Source of the DNA: Priestia megaterium
Lineage (GTDB): Bacteria; Bacillota; Bacilli; Bacillales; Bacillaceae_H
Direction: 5' to 3'
DNA: 64,000 nt
Assembly: GCF_009497655.1 (NCBI RefSeq)
Contig: NZ_CP023317.1
Coordinates: 2,757,501 to 2,821,500 of the forward strand
Positions 27,354-35,633 of the stretch are shown piece by piece (position 1 is the stretch's first letter; each line of letters opens with the position of its first letter). The position numbers were made by a program, and so were the translations under genes. Under the pieces are notes generated by a model. It was not told where the DNA came from and ran no database searches. It saw only the letters and a list, made by a program, of their open reading frames with translations.

Positions 27354-28291
27354 GTTTTATCCCCTCCCTTTACATAGAGCTGGGGATTTACATATTTGTA
27401 GCTCAAATCCACAAGTGAATTGATTAAAACAACAAACAGGCCCATCCACAAAATATACCCTTGAATCACAGGATAATCACGATTCATAATCGCATCAATA
27501 ACTAATTTTCCAATTCCAGGATAAGCAAAAAGCACTTCAATAATAACCGTTCCTCCAAGTAAACTCCCTAAGCTTGTCCCTAAAATGGTAAGAATGGGTG
27601 TTAAGCTATACCGAAACGCATGGAAAATAAAAATGCGGCTTTCACTTATTCCTCTTGCTCGAGCAGATCGTACAAAATCTTGTTTCAATCCTTCTAGCAG
27701 ACTAGCTCTAATCATTCGCATATACACAGCGGACATGGCAAAACCAAGTGTTAAAGAAGGCAGCACAAGATGGGCTGCTGTGCCTGTACCCATTGAAGGA
27801 AGCCATTGAAGACGTACAGAGAACAGCTGTATAAACAAAAGACCGAGCCAAAAGCTTGGAATAGACGCTCCAATTAAAGAAATACTTCTGCTGAGATAAT
27901 CAATCCACTTATTTGGATATAGTGCTGACAGCGTTCCGAGTGGCACAGCTATTAACAGCATCACAACCAAAGATGCAACCGTCAAGCGCAGCGTAGCCGG
28001 AAACTTCTCTACCAATTCATCAATGACGGGCTCTTTTGTCATATACGAAGATCCTAAATCAAACTGAAAAAAACGCGTCAGCCATTTTCCATATTGAATA
28101 TATACAGGTTCGTTAAACCCTAGCTCTGTTCTCAAACTATTTATTTGTTCCTCAGACACTGCCACGTCATCTACGCGAAGCATTTGCTTAACCGGATCTC
28201 CTGGAGCTAGCTTCATTAAAACAAAGCTGAGAAACGATAGTATAACTAAAAAGATGAGTAATTCTATTATTCTTTTACCAATTAATTTCAT
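27350..28291 (-). CDS. nikB: ABC importer permease, NikB/DppB-like
   Basis: The 313-residue permease has six helices. The segment LAPGDPVKQMLRVDD followed by SLRTELGFNEPVYIQYGKW matches nickel-type NikB better than dipeptide DppB. The conserved YPGIGKLVIDAIMNRDYPV lies near the C-terminus. It starts 2 bp after the substrate-binding protein gene. Confidence 0.85.
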   Translation of the reverse strand: MKLIGKRIIELLIFLVILSFLSFVLMKLAPGDPVKQMLRVDDVAVSEEQINSLRTELGFNEPVYIQYGKWLTRFFQFDLGSSYMTKEPVIDELVEKFPATLRLTVASLVVMLLIAVPLGTLSALYPNKWIDYLSRSISLIGASIPSFWLGLLFIQLFSVRLQWLPSMGTGTAAHLVLPSLTLGFAMSAVYMRMIRASLLEGLKQDFVRSARARGISESRIFIFHAFRYSLTPILTILGTSLGSLLGGTVIIEVLFAYPGIGKLVIDAIMNRDYPVIQGYILWMGLFVVLINSLVDLSYKYVNPQLYVKGGDKT

Positions 28292-28293
28292 AT

Positions 28294-29817
28294 CTACTTC
28301 ACATCTAAATCCTTTGTTATCACATAGTATTCACTTTTGGCTGTAACCCAATTTTTCACATTGTCTCTATAGGCTACAAAATTGTTCGGGTGAACAATCG
28401 AAGAATGCAGCGTTTCCTTTTCTGCTATTTCTCCGGCTTGTCTTGCTAACTTATTGCGCTGTTTTTGATCAACGGTTTTATTAAGCTCATCAATAATGGA
28501 AGCTAATGCTGGTTCATGAAAATGTCCAACATTAAATGCCCCTCCCTCCGTATAAAGAGCATTAAAGAAATATCCTGCATCTCCTCGCGGCGCGGTTACT
28601 AGGCTGTATGTAACGATTCCCCAATCATCTTTTGTTGTCATATACTCATCCATATTTTCCACTTGTTGAATGTCTATTTTCACACCAATCTTTTTGGCTT
28701 CTGACTGAAGCATTTGTGACATTAAAGGCAGTTCTGGACGATAAGGGTATGTAACAAGCTTAAAAGAAAGTTGTTTTCCATTTTTTATTGCTTTTCCATC
28801 CTTGAGTATATAACCGGCTTTTTCTAAATGTTTTTGAGCCTCACTTGGTCCGTAGGTTTTCGTTTTTTGATCGTTCGAAAAATCCAAACTATCTAAAAAT
28901 GGACCTGCTGCTGGTGAACCTTGACCTGCGAGCGCTGTGTTGACAACATCCGTGGGATTTAATAATACATCAAACGCTTTTCTCACATTTTTATCTTTAA
29001 ACGCTTCTTGCCTTGAATTATAGAAAAGCATTTGATTTCTGAGGCTCGGCTGTATATCTACTACAATAGATGAATCTTGTTTTAAAGTATTTAAGCTTTC
29101 AATTGCCGGACGATATACAATATCAGCTTCACCTGATTGTAAAGCAGACGTGCGTGCATTTTCATCATCATTAAATGTTAACACAACTTCATCCAATTTT
29201 GGTTCCCCGTCCCAGTATTCTTTATATTTTTTTACTTTCATTTCACTATCCGGTTTAAACGAAGCTACTTTAAATGGTCCCGTTCCCACTGGTTTACTTT
29301 TTATATCTGAAGTATCTACATCAATAATTGCCGTGTTTGGATGAACAAGTTCAGAAGGCAGCGTAGCAAGCGGCTCTGTTGTTGTAATGGTCAAGATTTG
29401 GCCACTGGCTTTCATTTCTTTAATTTTAAGTGCACTTTTCATTGCTTCACTTTCTTTTATCGTTCTTTCTAACGAATGTTTCACGGCTTCAGCATTCAAA
29501 TCCTTGCCATTTTGAAACGTAATTCCGTCTCTAATCTCAAATATCCAGGTCGTCCCATTATCTTCTGTTTTCCATTTCTTTGCGAGCCACGGTTCAATCT
29601 GTAATTGCTCATTCACTTTGACTAGCGTCTCAGCAATTCCCGCTCTTACAGTTGTATAATTTAGCTGCGGATCGAGCGTGTCGCTTGGAAAATTTGATAC
29701 AAAAGTAAGTGATTTCTTTCCACTCTTTTGTTCGGTACTCGCGGAGTTATCCGAACATGCAGCCAGCAGACCTATCGTAACAAGCATTGAGCATAGCAGA
29801 CTTATCTTTTTTCTCAT
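28294..29817 (-). CDS. nikA: ABC importer substrate-binding lipoprotein, NikA-like
   Basis: The 507-residue lipoprotein has a signal peptide with lipobox LAAC (Cys about 21). The SBP_bac_5 fold is clear (LTFVSNFPSDTLDPQLNY, DNGTTWIFEIRDGITFQNGK, VGTGPFKVASFKPDSEMKVKK). It groups by eye with NikA/CntA-type proteins that bind Ni or metal-metallophore complexes rather than with OppA. It is the first gene of the operon, with a Fur-like box about 70 bp upstream. No metallophore biosynthesis genes (cntKLM type) are in the window, so the ligand (nickel, zinc or cobalt complex) is undetermined. Confidence 0.8.
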   Translation of the reverse strand: MRKKISLLCSMLVTIGLLAACSDNSASTEQKSGKKSLTFVSNFPSDTLDPQLNYTTVRAGIAETLVKVNEQLQIEPWLAKKWKTEDNGTTWIFEIRDGITFQNGKDLNAEAVKHSLERTIKESEAMKSALKIKEMKASGQILTITTTEPLATLPSELVHPNTAIIDVDTSDIKSKPVGTGPFKVASFKPDSEMKVKKYKEYWDGEPKLDEVVLTFNDDENARTSALQSGEADIVYRPAIESLNTLKQDSSIVVDIQPSLRNQMLFYNSRQEAFKDKNVRKAFDVLLNPTDVVNTALAGQGSPAAGPFLDSLDFSNDQKTKTYGPSEAQKHLEKAGYILKDGKAIKNGKQLSFKLVTYPYRPELPLMSQMLQSEAKKIGVKIDIQQVENMDEYMTTKDDWGIVTYSLVTAPRGDAGYFFNALYTEGGAFNVGHFHEPALASIIDELNKTVDQKQRNKLARQAGEIAEKETLHSSIVHPNNFVAYRDNVKNWVTAKSEYYVITKDLDVK

Positions 29818-29887
29818 ATAAACCCTTCCTTTATTAAAAACTATCCTTCTTTTATGTACTGCCTCTAAATATAATCCTCCTTTAAAT

Positions 29888-29908
29888 CGTAACGATTATT
29901 ATTATCAT
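29888..29908 (-). promoter_or_regulatory. Fur/Zur-family box upstream of the nik-type operon
   Basis: On the minus strand the sequence GATAATAATAATCGTTACG matches 15 of 19 bases of the classical Fur box GATAATGATAATCATTATC. It lies about 70 bp upstream of the first gene of the operon. The plus-strand AAATCGTAA half also resembles one half of a Zur site, so iron or zinc control are both possible. Confidence 0.55.
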
Positions 29909-30035
29909 AAAAAGTTTAATTTGTTTACCTTACTTTGTCAACAAAGGTTTTTAAAGGATACAGGTGCTCTAGCACCTGCTTTCACTCGTTGTGATGATTG
30001 AATTTATTGATAACGTATACAAATGAGCATAAAAA

Positions 30036-30062
30036 AACAAAGCCTTCTCGAGGCTTTGTTTA
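30036..30062 (-). terminator. intrinsic terminator of the DUF4395 gene
   Basis: A 10-bp stem, AACAAAGCCT / AGGCTTTGTT, overlaps the stop. On the minus strand a T run follows. Confidence 0.85.
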
Positions 30063-30473
30063 TACAGCATGTTTTTTTCTTTTATATTTCCACATCATAT
30101 ATCGATAACGAATCGTGCAGTCTATACAATATCCCATCAGCGCTACACCCGCAGCAAGAATCACCATTATACTAAATACATAGCCAACAAACGTATAACT
30201 AAGTAAAAATGAAATGAAAGCAATCCCAATGCATATCGTTGCAATCCATTGGTTAAAAAGCTGCTGAGCCCGGTCTTCCATCTGATACGAAGAAATAGGT
30301 TTCTTGAGAAGCTTTTTACCTGCCATAATTACAGGATTACGCTTTGTTACAAGTGTGACTACTCCAACGAGAAAAGGCAAAAGTAAAAGCCACTTTGCCG
30401 CAAGTAAAGCGATCAAAACCGTTATAACGATAAAGAGTTGATTAAGCTGAACTAATGGTTTGGGAATGCTCAT
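30060..30473 (-). CDS. DUF4395 membrane protein
   Basis: The 137-residue protein has four hydrophobic segments, the family NPVIMAGKKLL-type segment after the first pair and the GYCIDCTIRYRY motif near the end, with the two cysteines that mark DUF4395. Members are sometimes found beside thiol-disulfide or sulfur-handling proteins; no such neighbour is here. Transcribed alone. Confidence 0.75.
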   Translation of the reverse strand: MSIPKPLVQLNQLFIVITVLIALLAAKWLLLLPFLVGVVTLVTKRNPVIMAGKKLLKKPISSYQMEDRAQQLFNQWIATICIGIAFISFLLSYTFVGYVFSIMVILAAGVALMGYCIDCTIRYRYMMWKYKRKKHAV

Positions 30474-30567
30474 GGAACTCCTCCTTCTTAAAACCTATTA
30501 TACAAATTGGTTTACTAATTTAAAAGAAAAAGCACTCCAAATGAGCGATAAGACTTATATAAAAAAG

Positions 30568-30684
30568 TTACATAATTTCACTAACGTACTTTAAGATCAG
30601 TATCGTAAATAAAATCAAGACAACGTATCGTAAAGAACGGATTCGACGTTGAAGAAGACGTTTTACATGCCTTTTATTACGCAT
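30568..30684 (-). CDS. 38-residue basic single-helix protein
   Basis: ATG at 30684 has AAAGGAAG at good distance upstream. The peptide has a strongly basic N-terminal half (RHVKRLLQRRIRSLR) followed by one hydrophobic helix (YVVLILFTILILKYV). This is a typical small membrane protein with the N-terminus inside. The family is not recognised, but the ribosome site and composition support it. Confidence 0.55.
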   Translation of the reverse strand: MRNKRHVKRLLQRRIRSLRYVVLILFTILILKYVSEIM

Positions 30685-30785
30685 ATGGGTTCTTCCTTTC
30701 GTATATTGAATTGTCTTTAGACACACTTATATCATACTTTTTCGGAAAACACCAACGTCAGAAAAAATTGCCAAGAACCACAGCT

Positions 30786-31619
30786 TTATGCGCTTAAAAA
30801 GCCTTTTCCAATTACGTCTCGTACATCGTGTACAATCACAAATGCTTCATCATCAATTTTTTTAATTAACTTTTTAAGTTTAAGAAGCTCTTGTTTATTA
30901 ATGACAACGTACAAAATTTCTTTTGATTCTTTTGTATAGTTCCCTCGACCGTTTAGAATCGTTACCCCGCGATCAAGCTGTTCATTGATTTGGTCCGCTA
31001 CCTCGTTTTTGTTGCTTGAAATAACGGTAACGGCCTTTTTGGCATCAAATCCTTCAATAACGAAGTCAATTACTTTTGTTGTAATGTAAAGCATGACGAT
31101 CGTAAATAGTAACTTTTCGATTCCAATAATAAAATAAGAAGCCAATACCACTAGTAAATCAACAATTAAAAGTGCATGACTGACTTTCCAGTTTAAAAAC
31201 TTATTTAGAATTCGAGCAATAATGGCTGACCCTGCTGTTGTTCCACCAACTCGCAAAATCATCCCAATTCCAACGCCTAGCAGTACACCGGCAAAAACCA
31301 TGCCAATGAGCTCTTCGCGAAGATGAAGACCCCAGCCTTCAGTTACGTGAAGAAAAATAGATGTAGTGATAATCGTAATCATTGTATAGACGATGGTTTT
31401 TTTCTCTAAAAATTTATACCCTACGATAAGCAAGATACCGTTTAGAATAAAGTTAGTGACGCCTGTTGAAAGATGCGTTGTATAATATAAAATAATGGAT
31501 ATACCCGTAACGCCGCCTTCACCCAGTCCTATTGGAATGACGAACATGTTAACTGCAAGTGAAAATACAAACGAACCTATTAATAAAAAGATGACATCTT
31601 TTACTGTTTTACTCATCAA
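30786..31619 (-). CDS. YitT/DUF2179 family membrane protein
   Basis: The 277-residue protein has five to six N-terminal membrane helices that contain PIGLGEGGVTGISIILYY and GGTTAGSAIIARILN, the duplicated family motif. A cytoplasmic DUF2179 domain of about 75 residues follows (AVTVISSNKNEVADQINEQL, RGVTILNGRGNYT). B. subtilis has several paralogues (YitT, YpjC, YqfU, YvjA). Transport has been proposed; the substrate is unknown. Confidence 0.85.
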   Translation of the reverse strand: MMSKTVKDVIFLLIGSFVFSLAVNMFVIPIGLGEGGVTGISIILYYTTHLSTGVTNFILNGILLIVGYKFLEKKTIVYTMITIITTSIFLHVTEGWGLHLREELIGMVFAGVLLGVGIGMILRVGGTTAGSAIIARILNKFLNWKVSHALLIVDLLVVLASYFIIGIEKLLFTIVMLYITTKVIDFVIEGFDAKKAVTVISSNKNEVADQINEQLDRGVTILNGRGNYTKESKEILYVVINKQELLKLKKLIKKIDDEAFVIVHDVRDVIGKGFLSA

Positions 31620-31649
31620 TTAAACCCTCCTCGGCATAAAAATTCACAT

Positions 31650-31684
31650 AAAAAAGCCCCTTCTCCAAAAGAGAAGAGACGCTT
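31650..31684 (-). terminator. probable terminator downstream of the TPR gene
   Basis: A hairpin CTTCTC / GAGAAG (extended imperfectly) is followed on the minus strand by GGGGCTTTTTT. It lies between the TPR-like gene and the YitT-type gene, both on the minus strand. Confidence 0.55.
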
Positions 31685-31815
31685 ATGTTTAGTTTTTATA
31701 TTACGTATTCTTAAATTGCCATGTATGACTATAATATGTTCACATACGTTTGTCAAACGGAAAGTTTATGCATTATGTGTAACCAAGGCTATGAGTCATT
31801 TATCTTTTATGTATA

Positions 31816-32376
31816 CTAGGAATGTTTTAATTTATTTAAGCAAAGACGGATGCAGGAATTAGTCGACTCAATTAATTCTTTATCGCCTTTTTTCAATCGA
31901 ATTTCTAACGCGCGTTGAAAATAGTGATGTGCTCTGGAAACAACCCGCTGATCAAGTAAACATTTTCCATAATGCTGATAGACAAAGTCTTCATATATGT
32001 GAAGGTCTTCATCTGCTTTTAATTGTTCAATGAGTAGCTGAAACGTTTCATTCGCCTTATCCCACTGTTCTTGCCAGTGATATGTATGTCCAAGTCGGAT
32101 CGTATTCAAAAATTCACCTATTGTATCAGCATGTCGGTCATATAGATAAATGGCCAGCTGCAAGTGTCTTTCACTGCTCGTTAATTCTCCAAGTATGCGC
32201 TCATATACACCAATATGTCCATATGTTTTAGCAGCGGCACACTCATCCTCTTCTTCAAGAGCTCGTTTCTTTAAATAGATGATTCCCTGCTTCATTTGGT
32301 GTGGGTTAACCGGAACTTCTCGAAGCTGTTCATTAAATCGATAACTCATATTAAACGGAAGATCTCTGATGTTCAT
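31816..32376 (-). CDS. TPR-like protein
   Basis: ATG at 32376 is preceded by AAAGGAG at ideal distance; the longer frame to 32460 has no ribosome site, so I use 186 residues. Helix pairs of about 34 residues repeat through the protein: SSERHLQLAIYLYDRHADTI, WDKANETFQLLIEQL and VSRAHHYFQRALEIRLKKGD fit the tetratricopeptide pattern. The ALEIRLKKGD...IESTNSCI end recalls Rap/NPR-type TPR proteins, but the HTH or Rap N-terminus is absent. The role is probably as a protein-binding scaffold; the partner is unknown. Confidence 0.65.
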   Translation of the reverse strand: MNIRDLPFNMSYRFNEQLREVPVNPHQMKQGIIYLKKRALEEEDECAAAKTYGHIGVYERILGELTSSERHLQLAIYLYDRHADTIGEFLNTIRLGHTYHWQEQWDKANETFQLLIEQLKADEDLHIYEDFVYQHYGKCLLDQRVVSRAHHYFQRALEIRLKKGDKELIESTNSCIRLCLNKLKHS

Positions 32377-32573
32377 GCACGCTCCTTTCATGTGGCACAT
32401 CAGCAAACATACTTTCATGACCGCTTGCTTATGGTCCATTGGATGTAGGATTCTTTCCATTTTGATACGTTTACGCGATTTACAGGAAAGCTCAGCAAAA
32501 GTGCTGAGCTGTTGGTTCTTATTATTTTACTTATATATCCATTTTATCACAAAAAATACTACCGTAAAGATGA

Positions 32574-33137
32574 TCAGGCAGTCTTCATATAAAAAAATGG
32601 TTTTTTATCAATAAAAATGGTTTTATGCTCTTGAAAGCCTATACGCTGATACAATTTTTTGGCTTCTATATTATTGTATTCAACGTTTAACGATAAAAAC
32701 ATCTTACGCTTTTTGGCTTCTTGCTTGGCTACATTTAAAAGAGCCGTTCCTATCCCTTTTCCGCGGTAATCTTCGTCTACACACAGAGAATCAATATAAT
32801 AATCTCCATGTTCAGTTTCTATATCAATTTCCCACGCTGGATTATTAAGTTTCGCACGCACAAAACGCTTAACTGGTTCATAAAGCGTTTGTAACATACT
32901 TCCTTCGTAGCAAAGCATAAGTCCAACTACCTTCTCATCGACTTCTGCGACTGTAATATGATGATAGCTATAGCGATTCTTCTCAGACAGAATAAACGCT
33001 TTAAGTCTTAAAAGCGCTTCTTCATTCGTTGTAGCCGCCGTATGAGAGCGTGCAATACTCCCAAGCATGTCATAAAGTAATTCCGTTACAGCAGAAGCAT
33101 CTTCTTTTCTTGCTTTCCTTATTTTCACGATTTTCAA
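32574..33137 (-). CDS. GNAT-family N-acetyltransferase
   Basis: The 187-residue protein opens with VKIRKARKEDASAVTELLYD. It has the acetyl-CoA loop DEDYRGKGIGTALL near 125-138 and ends in LYQRIGFQEHKTIFI. It is close to the YkwB/PhnO-like group of GNATs. The acceptor is unknown. Transcribed alone; its promoter region faces the 47-residue ORF on the other strand. Confidence 0.85.
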   Translation of the reverse strand: MKIVKIRKARKEDASAVTELLYDMLGSIARSHTAATTNEEALLRLKAFILSEKNRYSYHHITVAEVDEKVVGLMLCYEGSMLQTLYEPVKRFVRAKLNNPAWEIDIETEHGDYYIDSLCVDEDYRGKGIGTALLNVAKQEAKKRKMFLSLNVEYNNIEAKKLYQRIGFQEHKTIFIDKKPFFYMKTA

Positions 33138-33287
33138 ACTCCCTTTATTCTCTTCGCTTGCGTTATTTGTAGCAAAACTTCTTACCTATCTACTTTAACA
33201 CGAAAAAGAAAAGAAAGAAAAAATTAACTCCTAATCTTCCTTTCATTGTATAATTAATGTATATTTTCAAATGAATGGATGATGACT

Positions 33288-33431
33288 ATGAAAAAACGCT
33301 GTCAGCAGAAAGATAATACGATGAGCGGGAGAGAACTTATAGCGGAGGTTCTTTTACAAGTGCCTCAGCTGCTCATATGGCCCCTGCGTCTTCTTATACG
33401 AATTGGTCGTTCTTTGTTGGACGGTATTTAG
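33288..33431 (+). CDS. 47-residue small amphipathic protein
   Basis: ATG at 33288 opens a 47-codon frame. The N-terminal part is basic and polar; the rest (SGRELIAEVLLQVPQLLIWP and on to RIGRSLLDGI) is a repeated hydrophobic/basic pattern like peripheral membrane proteins. The ribosome site (GGATGATG) is weak. Composition looks non-random, so I list it with moderate confidence. Confidence 0.45.
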   Translation: MKKRCQQKDNTMSGRELIAEVLLQVPQLLIWPLRLLIRIGRSLLDGI

Positions 33432-33497
33432 CCAATCCTATACACATACTTACGGAACTCACAAAAAAAGAAACTCAGCAGCTACTGAATTTCTTTG

Positions 33498-34322
33498 TTA
33501 GTTTTTTGCTTTTTTGTATCCTGCTTCTTGTGCATCTTTTTCAGTACAGAACCAAATGACGTTGTTCATTGTTTGATTGTAGTGTGCCCCTGTTGGCACG
33601 TGATAAATTTTAGAGTTTTGATTTCCTTTTATTTTACCTTCGCAGCTTGTGGCAGATTGAGTATCTTTTTGATTAGAAGAGGACTGATTTTTTACAGCAT
33701 CCGTATTATATCCTTTTTCTTGGGCATAGTTTTCAATACTCCAGATGCCTTTTTCGCTTTTTCGAGCCTGCTCCTGTATTTTCTTAAATTCGTCTACGTA
33801 CTTTGTGTTAGGAGGAAATACCGCTACGCGGGCTAGCCCTTTTGCTAGCAGCTCTTCATTGTATAGCTCATTGTCTATCCATATATACGCAAGTAACCGT
33901 CCATATTGATCACGTTCTTGCACATCAAATTCAAGAGTGATTTCCTGCCCTTCTAGCCTTTTTTTCGTGTAAGCAGATGCTTCTGGACCAAAGGGCTGTA
34001 CGCCTAGTTTGGGATGCTTTGTTTCTGGGGTATCGACAAGAAGTAGTCGTACGCGATCCGTCTTTCCGTTCAGCATTTTTACTTTAAGCGTATCGCCATC
34101 CACCACTCTTTCTACCGTAGCTGCCTCACCTACTACGTCTTCACGACTTGCTTTAGAAGGACTATGGTCTTCTTCTTGATCTGATGAACCTTCTACTTGA
34201 ACTTCTTGTTTTGTATCCGTAGAAGGTGTGCTTGAATGACTTGCCTGCTCATCACTGCATCCAGTAAGAAGCAGCATAAACATCGCGATCATGATGTAAA
34301 TAATTGCTTTTATTTCTTTCAA
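33498..34322 (-). CDS. thermonuclease-like (SNase) lipoprotein
   Basis: The 274-residue lipoprotein (lipobox LTGC) has a Ser/Glu linker, then an SNase domain at about 65-200: VVDGDTLKV, RVRLLLVDTPET and VQERDQYGRLLAYIW carry the Asp, Arg and Glu residues of the staphylococcal nuclease site. It ends with a small domain (IYHVPTGAHYNQTMNNVIWF, with a Cys on each side) that resembles the Ada-type or Excalibur-type metal-binding ends seen on some secreted nucleases. It should cut DNA or RNA at the cell surface and resembles Bacillus YncB/YokF. Confidence 0.85.
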   Translation of the reverse strand: MKEIKAIIYIMIAMFMLLLTGCSDEQASHSSTPSTDTKQEVQVEGSSDQEEDHSPSKASREDVVGEAATVERVVDGDTLKVKMLNGKTDRVRLLLVDTPETKHPKLGVQPFGPEASAYTKKRLEGQEITLEFDVQERDQYGRLLAYIWIDNELYNEELLAKGLARVAVFPPNTKYVDEFKKIQEQARKSEKGIWSIENYAQEKGYNTDAVKNQSSSNQKDTQSATSCEGKIKGNQNSKIYHVPTGAHYNQTMNNVIWFCTEKDAQEAGYKKAKN

Positions 34323-34404
34323 AACCCGGGTCCTCCTTTAACACATTCCCTATCTACTATATAAAAGTAAAATGATTTTATAAATAGTGTAAATCACCTA
34401 AAAA

Positions 34405-34438
34405 CAAAAACTCGTGAAAATACCTTTCACGAGTTTTT
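34405..34438 (-). terminator. intrinsic terminator
   Basis: The stem AAAAACTCGTGAAA / TTTCACGAGTTTTT lies about 285 bp past the prolyl hydroxylase stop and upstream of the nuclease gene; it separates the two minus-strand genes. Confidence 0.8.
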
Positions 34439-34722
34439 CGCGCAGCTTGTTTTAAAGTCATTATTTTAAATAGCATTTATTTTATTTTTATTTCACAAAC
34501 ACATTTTTCGTTTTTGTGTATCCAGATTTTTAATCATGAGGATATTTTACACTATAAATACATTTATCGTCTACCGGCTTATAAAAATAAGGAATAGCCG
34601 CACAAATAGAATAAGTGTGAATATTTCAATATCATAACTGACTACCATAATGACTATTTTTTTGTAACATAAATAAGAGCCCTTACTAACAATAGCTAAT
34701 AGGGATCTTCAAACCTTTGTTT
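34439..34722. other. AT-rich intergenic region
   Basis: No open frame with a ribosome site is visible here. The stretch is the 3' untranslated region of the hydroxylase gene or spacer. Nothing else stands out. Confidence 0.4.
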
Positions 34723-35382
34723 TTACGATCGAATTTTTTGTTTGCGCATCCACTGGGTAGCGACCCACTTTTCTCCTTTTATAACAGGAGCTCCCCCGTG
34801 GAGAGTACGGTCATTAAGTTCAGCATCACTATAAAAATATTCAAAGTACACGGCCATTCCCTTTGTCGGAGATACGGAAAGACCCAGCTTAGGAAAATAA
34901 GTTTCTCCTCCTTCTTCCACATCATTTAAGTACATAACCAATGTACTAATACGGTTATTTTTAGATGCTTTACTTGCAGAAGTGAAATAGTCGTGATGCG
35001 CTTTGTATTCTTGATCAGGCAAGTATTTTAAAACTTGAAGGCCTTCAGCATATTCAATAGACGGTCCCATTATCTTAGAAAGTCTCTTTTCAATTTGATG
35101 TACAAGCTCGTTTTCACTTTCTTCAAAAAACATGCCGCTGCTCGTTCGAATACTGTTTACTTCACGTTCAGCTCCAATTTTTGATCGCTGCATTTTATCT
35201 TTGGATAGCTGTACAAGTTCGTCACATTCTTCGGTACTTAGGACATTTCCTAAAACTAGAACAAGAGGCTCTTCAAATCGAGCAACAATATTAATCTCTC
35301 TGTCTTCTAATTTAATTTTATTCCCTGAATGGCTAAAAATCGTTTGTTCTTTCGTTAGTAAAGATGTATTAGTTGTAATCAT
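34723..35382 (-). CDS. prolyl 4-hydroxylase-like 2OG-Fe(II) oxygenase
   Basis: The 219-residue protein has the facial triad His129, Asp131 (HHDYF) and His195 (TLHGG), with 2-oxoglutarate-binding Lys205 (KGEKW). These fit the spacing of the crystallised B. anthracis prolyl 4-hydroxylase with a two-residue offset. Members hydroxylate proline in collagen-like or elongation-factor substrates. In bacilli the likely targets are spore-surface collagen-like proteins or EF-Tu; this is inference. A cre-like site lies about 50 bp upstream. Confidence 0.9.
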   Translation of the reverse strand: MITTNTSLLTKEQTIFSHSGNKIKLEDREINIVARFEEPLVLVLGNVLSTEECDELVQLSKDKMQRSKIGAEREVNSIRTSSGMFFEESENELVHQIEKRLSKIMGPSIEYAEGLQVLKYLPDQEYKAHHDYFTSASKASKNNRISTLVMYLNDVEEGGETYFPKLGLSVSPTKGMAVYFEYFYSDAELNDRTLHGGAPVIKGEKWVATQWMRKQKIRS

Positions 35383-35433
35383 CTTTTATCGGCTCCTCAA
35401 AATAGCTATTTTCCAATTCTTCACTCCATTATA

Positions 35434-35447
35434 TGTAAACGCTTACT
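35434..35447. promoter_or_regulatory. cre-like (CcpA) site
   Basis: TGTAAACGCTTACT matches the Bacillus cre consensus TGWNANCGNTNWCA at all but the last base and is near-palindromic. It lies 52 bp upstream of the prolyl hydroxylase gene. Confidence 0.45.
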
Positions 35448-35500
35448 AATAAGAATTATATCATGTATACGAAGTAAATTCTGCTAGCAAAGGAAATAAA

Positions 35501-35541
35501 TAAAAAGAAGCCCGCAATATAACGGAGCTCCTTCATTTTTT
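35501..35541 (-). terminator. probable terminator of mqo
   Basis: An imperfect hairpin (AGAAGCCCG / CGGAGCTCCTTC) lies about 95 bp past the mqo stop. On the minus strand it is followed by CTTCTTTTTATTT. Confidence 0.45.
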
Positions 35542-35633
35542 CTTATAGATTTCACTTATATTTTAAACACTTTATAAAGCAGCCTAAAAAAATTCTTTTA
35601 ATCTAAAGCATACGTGCCAAAGGCCGCCTAAAA

